Part shown: positions 1-13,504 of the stretch, in pieces
Layout: the number at the start of each line of letters is the position of its first letter
How positions within the stretch are numbered: the stretch's first letter is position 1
NCBI GenBank assembly: GCA_030068075.1
Contig: CM057843.1
Location: 36,055,332 to 36,119,331 of the forward strand
From: Paguma larvata
Taxonomy: Eukaryota > Chordata > Mammalia > Carnivora > Viverridae
Length of the DNA stretch: 64,000 nucleotides
Direction of reading: 5' to 3'
The notes under the pieces: generated by a model
Seen by the model: only the letters and a program-made list of their open reading frames with translations
Told to the model about the DNA's origin: nothing
Databases searched by the model: none
Program-made: the position numbers and the translations under genes

Positions 1-351
1 GCACAAACGGATATCGGCAGGCCAGTGAAATGCAGGAAAGTGTAGGTAAAAGCGCCGTGAGGGGAAAGTCATCCCAGATGAACCGCTAGGATATAAAGCA
101 AGGGAGGGAACAGATCTGGACTGGCTGCCCTCACTCAGAAAGGCAGGCAAGGACGGGAGAGAGCAATTTTCTCACTATTAAACAATGAGCATCCAAGTCA
201 TTTCTTCATTTCCAAAGTTTTGGCGACTAAACAGAAAGGCAAGAGATCACCTAGCTCATTCTTTTCATATATTTTTTATTGTTCTTCTGTCTGTAAGCGT
301 AATATTGAAATTCACCTTCAATTTTGCTCTGCCTTAAAAGCAATTTTTTCA

Positions 352-490
352 GGGGCGCCTGGGTGGCTTAGTCAGTTAAGTGTCCGACTCTTGACTTTGG
401 CTCAGGTCATGATCTCACACTCCGGCTGACAGCATGGAGCCTGCTTGAGATTCTCTGTCTCCCTCTCTTTCTGCTCCTCCCCTGCATGCT

Positions 491-526
<36 letters not shown>

Positions 527-562
527 AATAAACAAACATTTATAAATAAATAAATGAATGAA
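352..562 (+). mobile_element. CAN-SINE (feline type)
   Basis: Head GGGGCGCCTGGGTGGC, CT-dinucleotide run, AAAAATAAACAAAC tail. Full length; target-site repeat not clear. Confidence 0.93.
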
Positions 563-1132
563 TGTCACTTTTGTCAATGATCATTCCGAATTTTATTCTG
601 GTTTCCTAGAACATTAGCCACCCTAAGTGTCGACTGTGAACCCAATCAGCACATTTGAAATTTCTTTGTCTAGGTCCTCACGTTACAATGCTGAGCAGAA
701 TAACTAACCTTTCTAAACTGCTTTATGTTCTCTATGGCTAGGCAAGCCCTGAAAGATTGATCACAACACCTTGTGCAGTATGTCTTTTTTATCAAGATTT
801 GTTATGAAGACCATCAGCTCCTAGAATCAAAATGGAGTGTTTCTTTTGATTACCATGGCTTGAGCGTTTAGTAAGCCCAGCCACAATGTATAGGGAATCA
901 CATCCTCAAGTCTTTACGTGTGAATATGAAAGTAAAAAACTAACATCTGTTACGGGCTCGGAAAGAACAGGTTATAGTAATCAAATCCCCTAGCGATACA
1001 GAACATTAAGGATATTCCCATGAACTTCAGGCATTAACTTTATCAGCCTTTTTTCCTTAAATGATAAATATACACACACTGGTAGTATAAACAAATACCG
1101 TTTTACAATGAATAGACACGTAAACCACAAGG

Positions 1133-1372
1133 AGAGCCTGGGTGGCTCAGTCGGTTAAGCGTCCAGACTCTCGATTTCAGCTCAGGTCATGATCTCGCAG
1201 TTCTTGAGCTCGGACCCTGCATGGGGCTCCGCGCTGACAGTGCGAAGCCTACTTGGGATTCTCTCCCTGCCCCTCTCCCACCGTGTGTGTGTGTGTGCAA
1301 GCCCACTCTCTTTCTCGAAATAAATAAACTTAAAACAAAAAAATTTAAAAAAGAAAAAAAAATATATATATA
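1133..1372 (+). mobile_element. CAN-SINE (feline type)
   Basis: Full-length copy with (GT)n instead of part of the CT run. Flanked by an 11-bp target-site duplication AAACCACAAGG (1122-1132 and 1373-1383). Confidence 0.95.
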
Positions 1373-2270
1373 TAAACCACAAGGCTAAAATCAGGAAAAC
1401 TAAAAATCAGAAAGCAATGGAAAGGGCGATACAAAAGGAGGCAATATTCAATTAAGCTTTTTACAAGATGTGTATCATTTGTATCTTTCAACTGAAATCC
1501 AAAAAAAAAAAAAAAAAAAAAAAATTCACACAGTTGTCATGCAGAGCAGGAGTTGTGGCAGTACCGAGTAACACACTTATCACGGCTCCTAGGCCAAAGA
1601 TGAAGATGAAGGTGCAGATGGAAGATGAAATTCAATTTCAAATCACGTCATGAATATGACTGATCCTTGATGTCAGAAAAGGAACAAAAACTTAAAAATT
1701 ATTTTTTAAAAGCCTACTGGAACATCTATTTCATACAACGTGGATGAAGGTTATGCATGAAAATATGATTTGCTACTGTGGAATCTGTCCTTAAGGGAAT
1801 CTGAGTAAAGGCAGAGAAATCTTGAGGACAATTGAAAATAAGTGGTTTATATACCAAATAAATTACATTTCAGCAGTTCTGTTGTCTTCGGCATACAGAT
1901 TCTATACAGTTTTTGTTAGCTTTAAACCTATTTCTTTTTCCTTTGGGCTATTGGTAAATGATATTGGCTTGTATATTTTGGTTCCCAAATTATACATTGT
2001 AATATATAGAAATGACACTGATTTGTGGGTGTTGGCTGTATATCCTGAAACCTTGCTATATTCATGTAAGTCATAGGATTTTTGTTGGTTTGTTTTCTGG
2101 ATAGATTCCTTGGGTTTTCCTATATCGATAATCATGTCATCTTTGAATAGGGACAGTTTTATTTCTTCCTTTCTAATCCCTATGCCTTTTATTTCTTTTT
2201 CTTGCCTTACTGCTTTGGTTAAGATTTCCAGTACAATGTTAAATAGGAGTACTGAGAGTGAACAATTTAC

Positions 2271-2488
2271 CTTTTTTTTTTTTTTTAATGTTTATTTCTT
2301 TTTGAACGAGAGACAGAGCATGACCAGGGGAGGGGCAGAGAGAGAGGGGGAGACACAGGATCTGAAGCAGGCTCCAGGCTTTGAGCTGTCAGCACAGAAC
2401 CCAATGTGTGGCCTGAACTCGTAGACTGCTAGATCATGACCTGAGCCAAAGTCAGACGTTTAACAGACTGAGCCACCCAGGTGCCCCT
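2271..2488 (-). mobile_element. CAN-SINE, inserted in L1
   Basis: Poly-T at the left, GAGCCACCCAGGTGCCCC at the right, so minus orientation. Interrupts L1 ORF2-like sequence. Confidence 0.93.
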
Positions 2489-2588
2489 GTACTATTATTA
2501 TTTTTTTTATTCTTCTTTATATATTGAATTCAATACACCAAAGGTTTGTTGAGGACATATGCATGGTGTTCACAAATATAAGTCTAAA

Positions 2589-2785
2589 GGGACGCCTGGG
2601 TGGCTCAGTTGGTTGAGCATCTGAGTTCAGCAACTTCAGGCCAAGTCATGATCTCACAGGTCGTGGGTTCAAGCCCCAGAGCCAGGGGCCTGCTTCAGAT
2701 TCTGTGTCTCCCCCACCCCCTGTCCCTCCCCTGCTCGTGCTCTGTCTCTCTCTCTCAAAAATAAATAACAAACAAAATTTAAGTT
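2589..2785 (+). mobile_element. CAN-SINE, inserted in L1
   Basis: Head GGGACGCCTGGGTGGC, tail AAAAATAAATAACAAAC; L1-like sequence resumes after it. Confidence 0.92.
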
Positions 2786-3260
2786 ACTTTATGTAAGTCT
2801 GTAGTTCTTCCCTATATGTACTGGATTTGTCTAGTTTTGGTATCAAAGCCATATATACACTAAGCAGACGAGTGTTCCTTTCTCTTCCATTCTCTGGAAG
2901 AGACTGTGTAAATTGAGGGTATTTCTTCTTCAATATGTTTGGAGAAATTTAATAGGAAGTTACTGGAAGTGACCTTTGGAAGGTTTTTAAACCACAAATT
3001 CAGTGTCTTTGATAGTCAATAAAGATTTAACAAAAGAATTAAAATGTTGAGAGTTGAATATTTTCTACTGAATTTTCTCAAGATGTGAGGAAGAGATGCT
3101 GGATGGGAAAGCACTCTTGGGCACTACTTAGTTCAAGTTAGCTCCTCGTAAGGCTATCCTCTTATGTTTAAAGCAATGTGCTACTCGTTTCAGAGAGGTA
3201 CAGAGCAACCCAGAAGAGAGGGAGGAGAGGAGTGTCCCGCTAAGACTGACGATCAACACA

Positions 3261-3450
3261 GGGGCACCTCGGGGGCTCAGCCAGTTAAGCGTCTGACTCG
3301 GTTTTGGCTCAGGTCATGATGTCATAGTTCGTGAGTTTGGGCTCTGTGCTGGGGGTACGGAGCCTGCTTGGGATTCTCTCTCTCTGCCCCCCTCCCCTAC
3401 TTGCGTGCACGCTCTTTCTCGCTCTCAAAATAAATAAATAAACATTTAAA
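3261..3450 (+). mobile_element. CAN-SINE
   Basis: Diverged head GGGGCACCTCGGGGGCTCAG with full body and AAATAAATAAATAAAC tail. Confidence 0.92.
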
Positions 3451-4121
3451 AGAAGAAAACAATCAATATTATATTAGCAAGCCAAGCAAAATGTGAGGGA
3501 TATGCTGTGGTTTGCAACAATGTCTATGGGTTCGTGTGATGTAATCTATAGGAAAGTACTTGATAACTTACAAAACAGGATTTTTTTTAAAGGCATGATC
3601 TCCAGTTAGTGGTGGAGACAGGCCTGAGACTCCACAAAAATAATAATAAATGAATAATAAAAGATTGACAACAATCAAGACTGATGACTGGTCATCAATA
3701 AAGGACCCATTTCTGGAATATATGGAGACTCAATGGAGGAATGGTGTCTGTGGAAGGAGGATGGAGAACCAATCCCACAGGGCTCAAGCCTCAGGAACAC
3801 CAGCCACAATGGCAGGCGAAGTGATAAAATTGGGGGGTTAGAAAGTCTGCACAGGGAACAGCTGGTCTCACCCTGTACTCCCCCGAACAGCCAGAGGAAT
3901 TCAAGTGTTAAAAGGTCCCCAGGGAAAAGCCTGCCAGGCAGGAAGTCCTGAGATACATACAAATCTCCCCAGCTGCTTTCCAGTGACACAGCGAACTGAA
4001 GGTTACTAGGCATTTGAAAAGAATCTCCACCATGAGAGTTGGTCACAGACAAACAAAGAGGAGAAAAAGGAGGCGGGGCGGAGAGGGGGGGGGGACAATA
4101 ATGTTTTAAAAATATTTTTAA

Positions 4122-4330
4122 GGGGCGCCTGGGTGGCTCAGTCGGTTGAGCGGCCGACTTTGGCTCAGGTCATGATCTCGCAGTCTGCGAGTTCGAGCCC
4201 CGCGTCGGGCTCTGTGCTGACAGCTCAGAGCCTGGAGCCTGCTTGGGATTCTGCGTCTGCCTCTCTCTCTGCCCCTCCCTCACTCGTGCTCTGTCTCTCT
4301 CTGTCTCAAAAATAAATAAATAAACATTAA
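4122..4330 (+). mobile_element. CAN-SINE, young-looking
   Basis: Nearly consensus head, intact tRNA-like part and AAAAATAAATAAATAAAC tail. Confidence 0.94.
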
Positions 4331-5879
4331 AATATATATATATTTTGAAAACATAGTTTTGTTTCCGACAGGTATACTAAAACTATTAGAAAACAACAAC
4401 AAACCCTCAACTGGTTTCCTTAAAAAAAAAAAAAAAAAAAAAACAGGGGGGGAGCGCCTTACATTTATAAAAATAAAAATAATCAGTTACGAAACAGGAA
4501 AAAATTTGAGAATCAAGAACTCTTGGAAATTAAACATTTGTGGCCTCCAGTCTAAACCGTAACAGAAGGGTTTGTAGGCAAAACCAAAAAATCTTTCAGA
4601 AAGCAGGAAAACAGACAAAAATATCAAAATCTGACAGGATCAAAAAAGATTTGGAGAATCCAGGAGGTCTAGCAACTTGCCGACAAAAGCTCTAGGAACA
4701 GAGACACAGGGAAAAGAGATGGTAGAACATTATCAAAGAAATCAGGTAAGGCACCTTCGAAGGGCCGAAGGGCCGGAGTCTTTCTCTAGGGCAAAGCTGC
4801 CTAAAGACCCTTCTGTGATGATGGAGACGCACCTCCGCTGTCCACCTGAAACGCGGCTGGTGGAAATAAGAAACAGATTCTTTCATTTCGTTTCAATTAT
4901 CTTTCAAAATAAAATATACTTCAATTATTTTTAAAATAAGACGTATGATCTTATGTGGAACTTTAAAAATAACGTCGCAATAGGTTCAAAAGATTCAATC
5001 ACAACAACAGGTAAATAAAAATTTGCCTTAATTTCCAAAACCGTGGTGCATTTATTTCTGGGTTTTGTTATTGTTTTTCTTAAAAGAAAGGTATACTGAA
5101 ATGCATGTGACTTTGTGGCAAAGTGCACCAAAATCAATTTAGTTCTAAATAAAGAAAAATATCATTTGAAGCATCTCACAGGCAGGGGCGATTACAATTT
5201 GCAAGCAGTGTTTTTCTCGCCAAGCAAGATCATTTTCCTACATCCAAACACAAGGTAATAGAGGCGATACTAGAATGGATGCAATATTATATCTAAGAGA
5301 GAAATGTCGGATTCGCTGCTGTGACCTTTTGAGCTGCCCTGAATCTATCTGGTTCTTGTTTACTCTTCTCGAATATGAAACAGTCAAGTTCCATTACAGA
5401 CCTACGAAGCCTCTTACAATGAGAAAATGTCAGTTTGGGCAGGAAATAAATATTACACAGAAGCTTGCCTTCAGCTCCTAACTATTTGCGTTATCTCTGA
5501 AGAATCATAATTATCATAATTAAATAAATCTCCCAGCTTTAAAAGGCAGATAACGCCAGAGCATTTTTGTTAGAACACTGAGAAACAAAGTAGATTCCTT
5601 ATAGTTCATTTTCTAGTATTCGAGATCTCTAAATTAATCATTTGAACAGTCAAACATTTAGCAGCTGGAACTAGACAGCTTTTAAGGATGAAGAATTCTA
5701 AAATGAACCATCACCCCCTGCCCCTCAGCCTTCCCACCAAAAAGGAAAACTTTATACATCTGAAGACTTCTCTGGTCCTGGGAACATAATCTGGTTTCCC
5801 CCAATCCCCGTCCCCATATCGACTTCGTGTAAACTGCCATGGCTTCTTCGTTTGCAGGAAGAAACCTCACTTGTGGCAA

Positions 5880-6050
5880 AAAGAGCCGAACGGTGTGGGA
5901 CAGCGGAGGGCTGGGAGTCCGGAGTCTCAGCTCCGCTTTGATTAGTAAAACTGTGTGAGCTGCAAGTCTCTGAGCATCTTTGGGGCCTCAGGCTCCTTTA
6001 AAAAGGAGGAGTGAGAATAAATGATCTTCAAGGCCTGACTACCTCCAAAG
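5880..6050 (+). repeat. MIR-like fragment
   Basis: A gene-free stretch with tRNA-SINE core-like text (GTGTGAGCTGCAAGTCTCTGAG, then CTCAGGCTCC...AATAAATGAT). Diverged; family assignment from pattern only. Confidence 0.45.
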
Positions 6051-6075
6051 TTCTCAGTTTTTAAAAAAAGTCTTC

Positions 6076-6299
6076 GGGGCACCTTGGGTGGCTCAGTCGG
6101 TTAAGCGTCCGACTTCAGCTCAGGTCATGATCTCGCGGTCTGTGAGTTCGAGCCCCGCATCGGGCTCTGTGCTGCCAGCTCAGAGCCTGGAGCCTGCTTC
6201 GGATTCTGTGTCTCCCTCTCCATCTCTGCCCCTCCCCAGCTAGTGCTCTGTCTCTCTCTCTCTCTCAAAAATAAAAAAATAAAAAATAAAAAATAAAAA
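6076..6299 (+). mobile_element. CAN-SINE with target-site duplication
   Basis: Full copy with an AAAAAATAAAAAAT tail. The flanks repeat TTAAAAAAAGTCTTC (6061-6075 and about 6303-6317). Confidence 0.95.
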
Positions 6300-9200
6300 A
6301 TTTAAAAAAAAGTCTTCAATAAATCAAAGTCTTTGTCAAGGAGGATATATTTAAACTCTTTTTTATTAAAGTATCCAAATACAATCCATTAGCAACTTTA
6401 ACAGTCATCAACAATTTGCTGTATCTGCTAAACTAATTCAAATATGAAACAAACCTATTGAAGTTATTTAAATTCAAAACCATGCAGCATGCTGAATGAC
6501 TACAATAAAATGTGTTTCGGGCAAGGAGTTTAATATTTCAGATTTTTTTTCCCCACAGAGGGAAATGTCTATGAAATTTACCCTGAAAGACAAGGGCCTG
6601 TAACTGTAAATTTCAGAAGAAGATCCCTCTCTGCAAAAGAAAGCTATTTCCAACAGAGAGCGCCCTTTGTATTTCTACCTGTACTCAGCACGGGGGGCCC
6701 TCAGCCATTTACAAGGATAAACTACCCTGCTCTTCCCTTCTTTCCCGACCATGTTTTGTTTCCCATTGTTTTACATGGTTCTCAGTTTCTTTCGTGAAGA
6801 GACTACTCCTTCTACATCCATCTCCTGTCAACCAGACTGTTCCTTTACTGTCGGACGGCCGTCCTGACACTCCAGTTGCGTTTTGGAGTCCTCGAGTCTG
6901 AAATCATGTCATTATTTATTGCTTAACGGCTCATTTTACTCTGTGAGACATCCTTACTTCTGGGTTCAGGATCGACTCCATGTATGTTTGTGTGTTTATA
7001 AATATTCTTTATGCGGCTCAACACATGATCATCATTTTCTAAGAAGTCCAGTGCTGTCTTTCTAGATATCAAAACAGAATGCCAAAATTTCAAAAGCTGT
7101 TTAAGGAAAAACTAATTGACTAAGTTCATATATAAATTTCTATTTGTTAAAGATGGTTGTCAGTGTAAGTAAAAAAATTCGTAATTTGCTTAGCATTACC
7201 ATGGTTTTATAAAGCATACCTCTGATGTATGAGGTTACTAAGCCATCTCACATGGATACGTACAAATAAGTAACTGGGGGAAAGGTCAGAAACGAAGTTA
7301 ATCAGGCCTCTATTTATAATTATACTATCAAATCTAATCACTAAGGAAGCGCTAAATGCTCTAGTGGAAATTCCAAGTCTCATTAACTATGGTGCCAGAA
7401 ACTTCCATTAAAATAGAACACCTCATTTAAATGATTAGCTTTGACAATTTAAGCACGAAGAGAGGTCTAATTTATTAATCTGTTGATCGGTGCCCCTGTT
7501 ACGTGCATCAGATGTTTATTAGACACCATACATCCACGACCCCTCCGAGAAGGCCGCCCTCGTCCCACCTGGCTGTGCAGCGTGAGGCACCAGCCGGCCT
7601 CACCAGCTCCTGAAGGAGGACGGGCAGCCCAGTCGAGCAGCCAAGAATAAAATCTTCAAGTTACATTCGCACACATTTTGCACCAAAGAAGGGAACCTGG
7701 GGGTGTGGGGTGATTAGACAAGACTAAAATCAAAACTACCAACTAACTTCAAAACTAGAGCTCTTTGAAGGAAAAAATGAAAACTAACAGATGCGTCAAA
7801 AGTGTCTCCGCTCAAAAACCAACGCGTAAGAGAGACTCCCAAGCAGACTCATCCCAGAGGCCTCACGCCGCCTCTAAGGGGCCATCGGCAAATGCTGGCC
7901 CAGATGGGCGACTCAGGGGCATCCGCTGCCCCCGGAAGGCCATCGCAACAAGACAACCGCTGCGACGTAAGGGCGTGCGGCTTCAAATTCTGAGACTTTT
8001 CCGGTGAAGCTTTTAAAAAAGAATTTTCCATGTATTACTCATAAGCACTTTTGATCAGACTATTTCACGGAGAGGTAGCTCTTCAATGGCCAACGCTTCG
8101 GTCTGTACCAGGTGTCAGCACTGCCGGTTCTATGTTAATGTTTTTAACGCGGTAAAACTGTGCCCACTTAAGAAGAATGAGGATTTGTCTCTCGAGATAA
8201 AATAACTGGAAAGTACAATGGGAAAAGAAGGCCCCATTCATAACAAAAAACAAGGAAAAAAATTAATGTAAGAGTAAATTTACCCAGTAACGAAGCCGCT
8301 ACTGAATTTTATAGAGGAACGTTCAGACGATAAACAAAAAAGGAAGGGAGGGAAGAGGTGGGGGGGGGTGGGAATTGTAAATATTTGTATGAATAAAAGT
8401 TTGTACCAGTTCCTAAATGAGAGGTTTAAGATATTTGTAAAGACAAAGTTTCCCCAATTTAAGGTCTATGTTTGGTGTAATTTAAAAAAAAATCCTTTTC
8501 TTTTGGAGTGGGGGACGGTGTGGGAGGAGGAGGAGTTCACACAGTATTCTCAACTGACGGCAGAAATCCCCAACGATTTTTTTCCCTCCACCTCTACAAG
8601 GAGAAAAAAAGCAGGAAGGGAGAATTTATATTATCAAATGAGGATACTACAAAGGCCTCAAAAATTAAAACAGTGCAATTCTGGTGCAGGAACTATACAG
8701 ACAGAGGAGGAGAAAAACAAAAAGTCTGGAAACAGATACGAGTTTACACTGAAGAACAGCATCTCACGCAGAAGTTAAATTATAAAGTTGTCATACAAAG
8801 TGGAAAATCTCATACAGAAAAAATTACCTGTGAAAAATTGTGAGTCATGCCAAAATTACCAGAAACTGAGCCCTTGGAAGCTCTGAGGCCAAGAATTAAC
8901 TTGTATTATTTCTCTTTACGTCTCCTCTCTCCCCACTCCCACGGCAGGTAGCTGCCGTGCAAACAGGACACGGTGCTAGTATAAAGAATTCAGCATTTGA
9001 TAAGAGGGCTAATCTTCTATATGGTGAGAATGCAATAATTTAGTGAGCATGAAGACAGCTGGCTAAATTATTTAGAGAAAAATTAAATCATAATCCCAAG
9101 CTTACGCTGAAATTTCAAGTCAAACCGGAGCGCCTGGTCAATCTCTTTGCAGTCAGGAATGGTCTGTAACCCGGCACCTGTGCCGTCTGCTCTCCTTCTC

Positions 9201-11960
9201 CCGTCACCAGAAAGAACTAGAAGTGGGAGGAGGGCGCTGGCACCTCGGCCAGACCACAGTGGCCCAGCTTCATCCCGGCCACCGAGGGCCAGGGCTCTTG
9301 CTACATTTAAGGTAGGGTAAGGAAACCATGCACCTTAAACATCTAACTGTGAAACCTCAAAATTTTTAAGTAGCAAAAAATGTTACAGGATAGGATGGAG
9401 ATCCCACTTAGGCGCCTTGACTGGGAGAGAGAAAGATCTGGCGGGGTGGTATAACTGAGCGCAGCAATTCGGGGGAAAATGGCCTCAAGTTTCCCAACAA
9501 GTAATCAACCAACTGTTCATATTTAGGAATGCTATGAAACCACATGTTCGTCTCTATGAATGTAGGAAGAGCCAAATGTTACAGTAGCTATCTTTGGTGA
9601 AATTAGAAATTTCTCAAATTGCTACATTTTCCATGCTGACCGTGGACTTCATCTGTCAAAAGGAAACCAAAATTATTATAAAAAAGAAAATACTAATGAA
9701 AGGGAATATGAGAAACCATCTCTGTCCAAGTTAACCGCTAAGCTAACACCTGGGTATTTGCATCTCACGTAAGATTAATCTACCAAGGTTTCTCCCAATG
9801 AAAGAATTCATAGTACGGAATGAAAATAAGACATTTTTCCGTATTGTAATTGTTAAAGGAACTATTTTAAAAGGCTGGAAATAAACAGCAAGCACAAACT
9901 ATTCGTTCTATGAGATGATTCATATAAAACCATTTTGTACCACGTAACACACAAACACTATCCCAACGCACTGAAAATGCCATCCTCAAAGTGATAAAAA
10001 CAAGATTTTCCCCGTCAAGGTGTTTTATCTGTGTTGCAAGGCAGTCCCCATTAGTGAACCTTGTCTTGTGCATCAAGATAAAGGTGACTGTAAGTTTCTG
10101 CAAGAGTAATTTCATTCTAAGGGCCCACTGACAATTGACGGTACTTACACACGGCTTAACAGTAATATTAAATATTAAAAGCTTGAAGGTACAAAGAATT
10201 TAAATTCCAAAACTAAGGGATATTTAAACAGACCAACGATTAAAGCCCTCATTCCGTATTCGGTACCGTTTAGTAAAGTACACACCTTTACAGAAGCTGG
10301 TACACCTTTGGCACGTTGTTTCCTCCACAGACAGTGAGCTCACTTGGCGGGTTACATCAAAAACATCACAGGAGGTTATCCGTAAAGACGGTGGAGTCCA
10401 TCGCTCCATAAAAGCAATGAAAATACTGGCAAAAACTGTTACCACAGACTTTCTGGAAATTCGGGAAACTAAAGCGTGCACCGATCGAGAGCATTTCATC
10501 GAGAAGAACTGGGAAAATTCAGCAAGAACAGTGAGCTCTGTGGTATTTTAACTGTAGTCCCAACACCCCGCTCTCCAGCGGGGCAGCCGTGAATACAGGA
10601 TCCCCATTTCCAGCACCGGCACCAGGGGGAGCGGAACAGGCCTCGCTCTCAGAGGACTGTAACTATTTGTTGTGACCCCGCTGGTGGTCCCGGGCAGACT
10701 GGCTCAAAAACAAACAAACGAAAACACCTGCCTTATCTCGTCTAACTCAGAACTCAACCAGTAATAACAAGGTCCTAGCAAAAACATTTAAAGGCAAATG
10801 TTTTTCAGTCACTGCTACCTGAGGCAATGGGTAACAACCGGACCAAACAGCGGACGAACCAAAACCTCTGGAGGAAAGGCTGGGGAATGAGACGCTTTAG
10901 GAAATAAGGGCCTTGAGGAGCTCTGGCACACCCCTCGCAATCTAAAAGCTTACACACACGCCATGCTCAGGGAAGACCTGGAAAGTTCCCACCGCGGGCT
11001 GCTCTGGAAGTTCCTGCAGCAGCAGGAAGGCAGAGATGCAAACTTCCTGGCTGGGCAGGGAAGGGGCGCCTGAACACACGTGTAGGCAGGTGTCTCTGTG
11101 AAGACTGGGCCGTGGTTTTAGCCCCGGGCATTTAAAGAAACTTCTGTGCAATGATTCGCTGACCGTTCAGCTAACAGCATGAAGACTGCAGACGTGACAC
11201 ATCACAACCACACCTTCAAAAAATTAATTCATAACTTTTTAATTAGTTTAAAAGTATTTTTTAGCTCATCAGGAAAGTCACTAAACAAATGACAACAAAA
11301 CCAAAAAGCAAAAGGGTGAGAAGAGAGATTCCACGCAGACTGTAACGAAGAGAGAGCTGTGGTGGCTGCACAGACATCAGAAAAAACCACACGTGAAGAC
11401 AAAACCTGTCTGAGAGAAAAAGGACATCGTACAATGGTGAAAAGGTCAGTCCGTCAAGGTGTGACGATTATCCGTACACATAAGCCTAACGGCAGAGCTC
11501 CGAGTGCATGAGGCATGAACTGACAGAACTAAAAGGAGAGACAGAAGATCCGACATTAACAGTTGAGAGATTGCATTCAATACCCTACCTTCAGTAAAGG
11601 GATATAAAACCCACGCAGAGATCTAAAGGAAACCAACCCAATATAAACCAAATAAATGGATCTAACACTCCACACAAGAAGAACAAAATATTCATGCTTC
11701 TCCAGTGCACTTGAAACATTCTGTAGAAAAGACCATTAGGTCACAAAACAAGCCTCAGTAAATTTTAACAGATTAAAATATACAAAGTATATTCTCTAAC
11801 CACAATAGAATGGAATAAGAAATCAAAAACATAAGGAAATTTTAGAAATTCACCCTAGATGCACTTGCCTTTCTCTAACTTGCCAAATATGCATCCTAAA
11901 CACTATACTAGAGGGTCTGGCCAGGGCAATTAGGCAAGAAAAAGAAGTAAAAGGCACCCA

Positions 11961-12190
11961 GGGGTGCCTGGGTGGCTCAGTCGGCTCGGATCATGATCCC
12001 ACAGTTCGGGAATTCAAGCCACACTGAGCTCTGCACGAACAGTGTGGAGCCTGCTCGGGCTCTCTCTCCCCACCCCCAACCCCACACGCTCCCCCTCTAC
12101 CTCTCCCCGGCTTCCCCTCTCAGAAAATAAATAAATAAACAAACAAATAAACGGAAGGGAGGGAAGGAGGGAGGAAGGAAGGAAGGAGGG
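11961..12190 (+). mobile_element. CAN-SINE in L1, with GGAA-rich tail
   Basis: Head GGGGTGCCTGGGTGGC, tail grown into a GGAA/GGGA microsatellite (12152-12194). L1 text is duplicated at its edges as AAGGCACCCA and AAGGCATCCA. Confidence 0.92.
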
Positions 12191-13291
12191 AAAGGCATCC
12201 AGATTGGAAAGGAAGAACAAAAATATATTGGCAGATGGCATTTTCTTCTATATAAAAATCCCAAGGTATCCACAAAAAATCTGTTTCAGCTAATTAAGAA
12301 TTCAGCAAATTTGCAGATACATAATCAATACATAATTAACTGTATTTCTACACACTAGTAATAAGCAATCCGAAAATGAATTAAGAAAACAATTAACAGC
12401 AGGAAAAAGTATAAAATACTTCCACACAAATTCAACAAGAGAAGTGTGAGACTTATACTTGGAAAATTACACAATGCTGTTGAAGAAAAATTTTAAAGGA
12501 CCTACATAAATAGAAAGATGTCCCATGTTCAGGACCACAGGGCTTAATATCGTTAAGATAACAATCCTCCCCAAATTAATCTACAGATTTAAGGCAATCC
12601 CTTTTAAAATCCCAGCTGACGTCTTTTTGGGTTTTGTTTTTTTTTTTTTGTAGAAATTGACAAACTGATCGTAAATTTCATATGGAAATTCAGAGACCCA
12701 GAAAAGCCAAAACAATCTTGAAAAAGAAAAACAAAGTACAAAACTCATACTTCCAAATGCAAAATTTACCACAAAGATACAGTGTATACGAGACAGTGTG
12801 GTAGGGCATAAGGACACAGACAGTAATGAGCAGAACTGAAAGCCTACAAGGAACCCCATACATCTATGGTCAATTGAGTTTTGACGAGGTGGCCAAGACC
12901 ATTCAATGGAAAAAGAAGTCTTTTAAACAAACGGCACTGAGAAAACTGGACAGATAATCACATGCAAAATAATGAATTTGACACCACTTCATACAATACA
13001 CAAAATTTAACTCAAAATGGATCAAAGAACTCAATGCAAAAACTAAAACTCTTAAACTAGGATAAGCAGATGTAAATCCCCATGACCTTGGATTAGACCA
13101 CAGTTCCTTAGGTCGGACACCAAAAGCACAGTAACAGCAGCAACAACAACAAAAAACAGGAAAACTAGACTTTTTCCAAATTAAAAACTTTCACGCATCA
13201 AAGATACTATTAAGGTAAAAAGGCAACCCACAGAAGGAGAAAATATGGCAAATCATATATGTGGTAAGAATCTAGTATCCAGAATATATTT

Positions 13292-13504
13292 TAAAACTTT
13301 TTTAAAGTTTATTTATTTGGGGGCGGGGCGGGGCGCACAAGTTGGGGAGGGGCAGAGAGAGAGGGAAAGAGAATCCCAAGTAAGTCCCACCCTGTCAGCG
13401 CAAAGCCTGATCCAGGTCTTGTTCCCATGAACCGTCGTGAGACCAAGACCTGAGCTGAAATTAAGAGTTAGACGCTTAACTGACTGAGCCACCCAAGGGT
13501 CCCC
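13292..13504 (-). mobile_element. CAN-SINE in L1
   Basis: Minus orientation (GAGCCACCCAAGGGTCCCC at right). Near-duplicate flanks AGAATATATTTT and ATAATATATTTA. Confidence 0.92.

Larger units (their letters stand above)
1910..2960 (-). mobile_element. L1 fragment (ORF2 region, antisense to plus)
   Basis: The reverse complement resembles L1 ORF2 (strings such as GTACTGGAAATCTTA and TGACATGATTAT near 2140-2240). Interrupted by SINEs at 2271-2488 and 2589-2785; limits approximate. Too damaged to encode protein. Confidence 0.7.

Noticed and set aside
1500..1524. Poly-A run suggesting a processed pseudogene
   Set aside because: No gene-like sequence or target-site duplication upstream; the same holds for the A run at 4422-4443.
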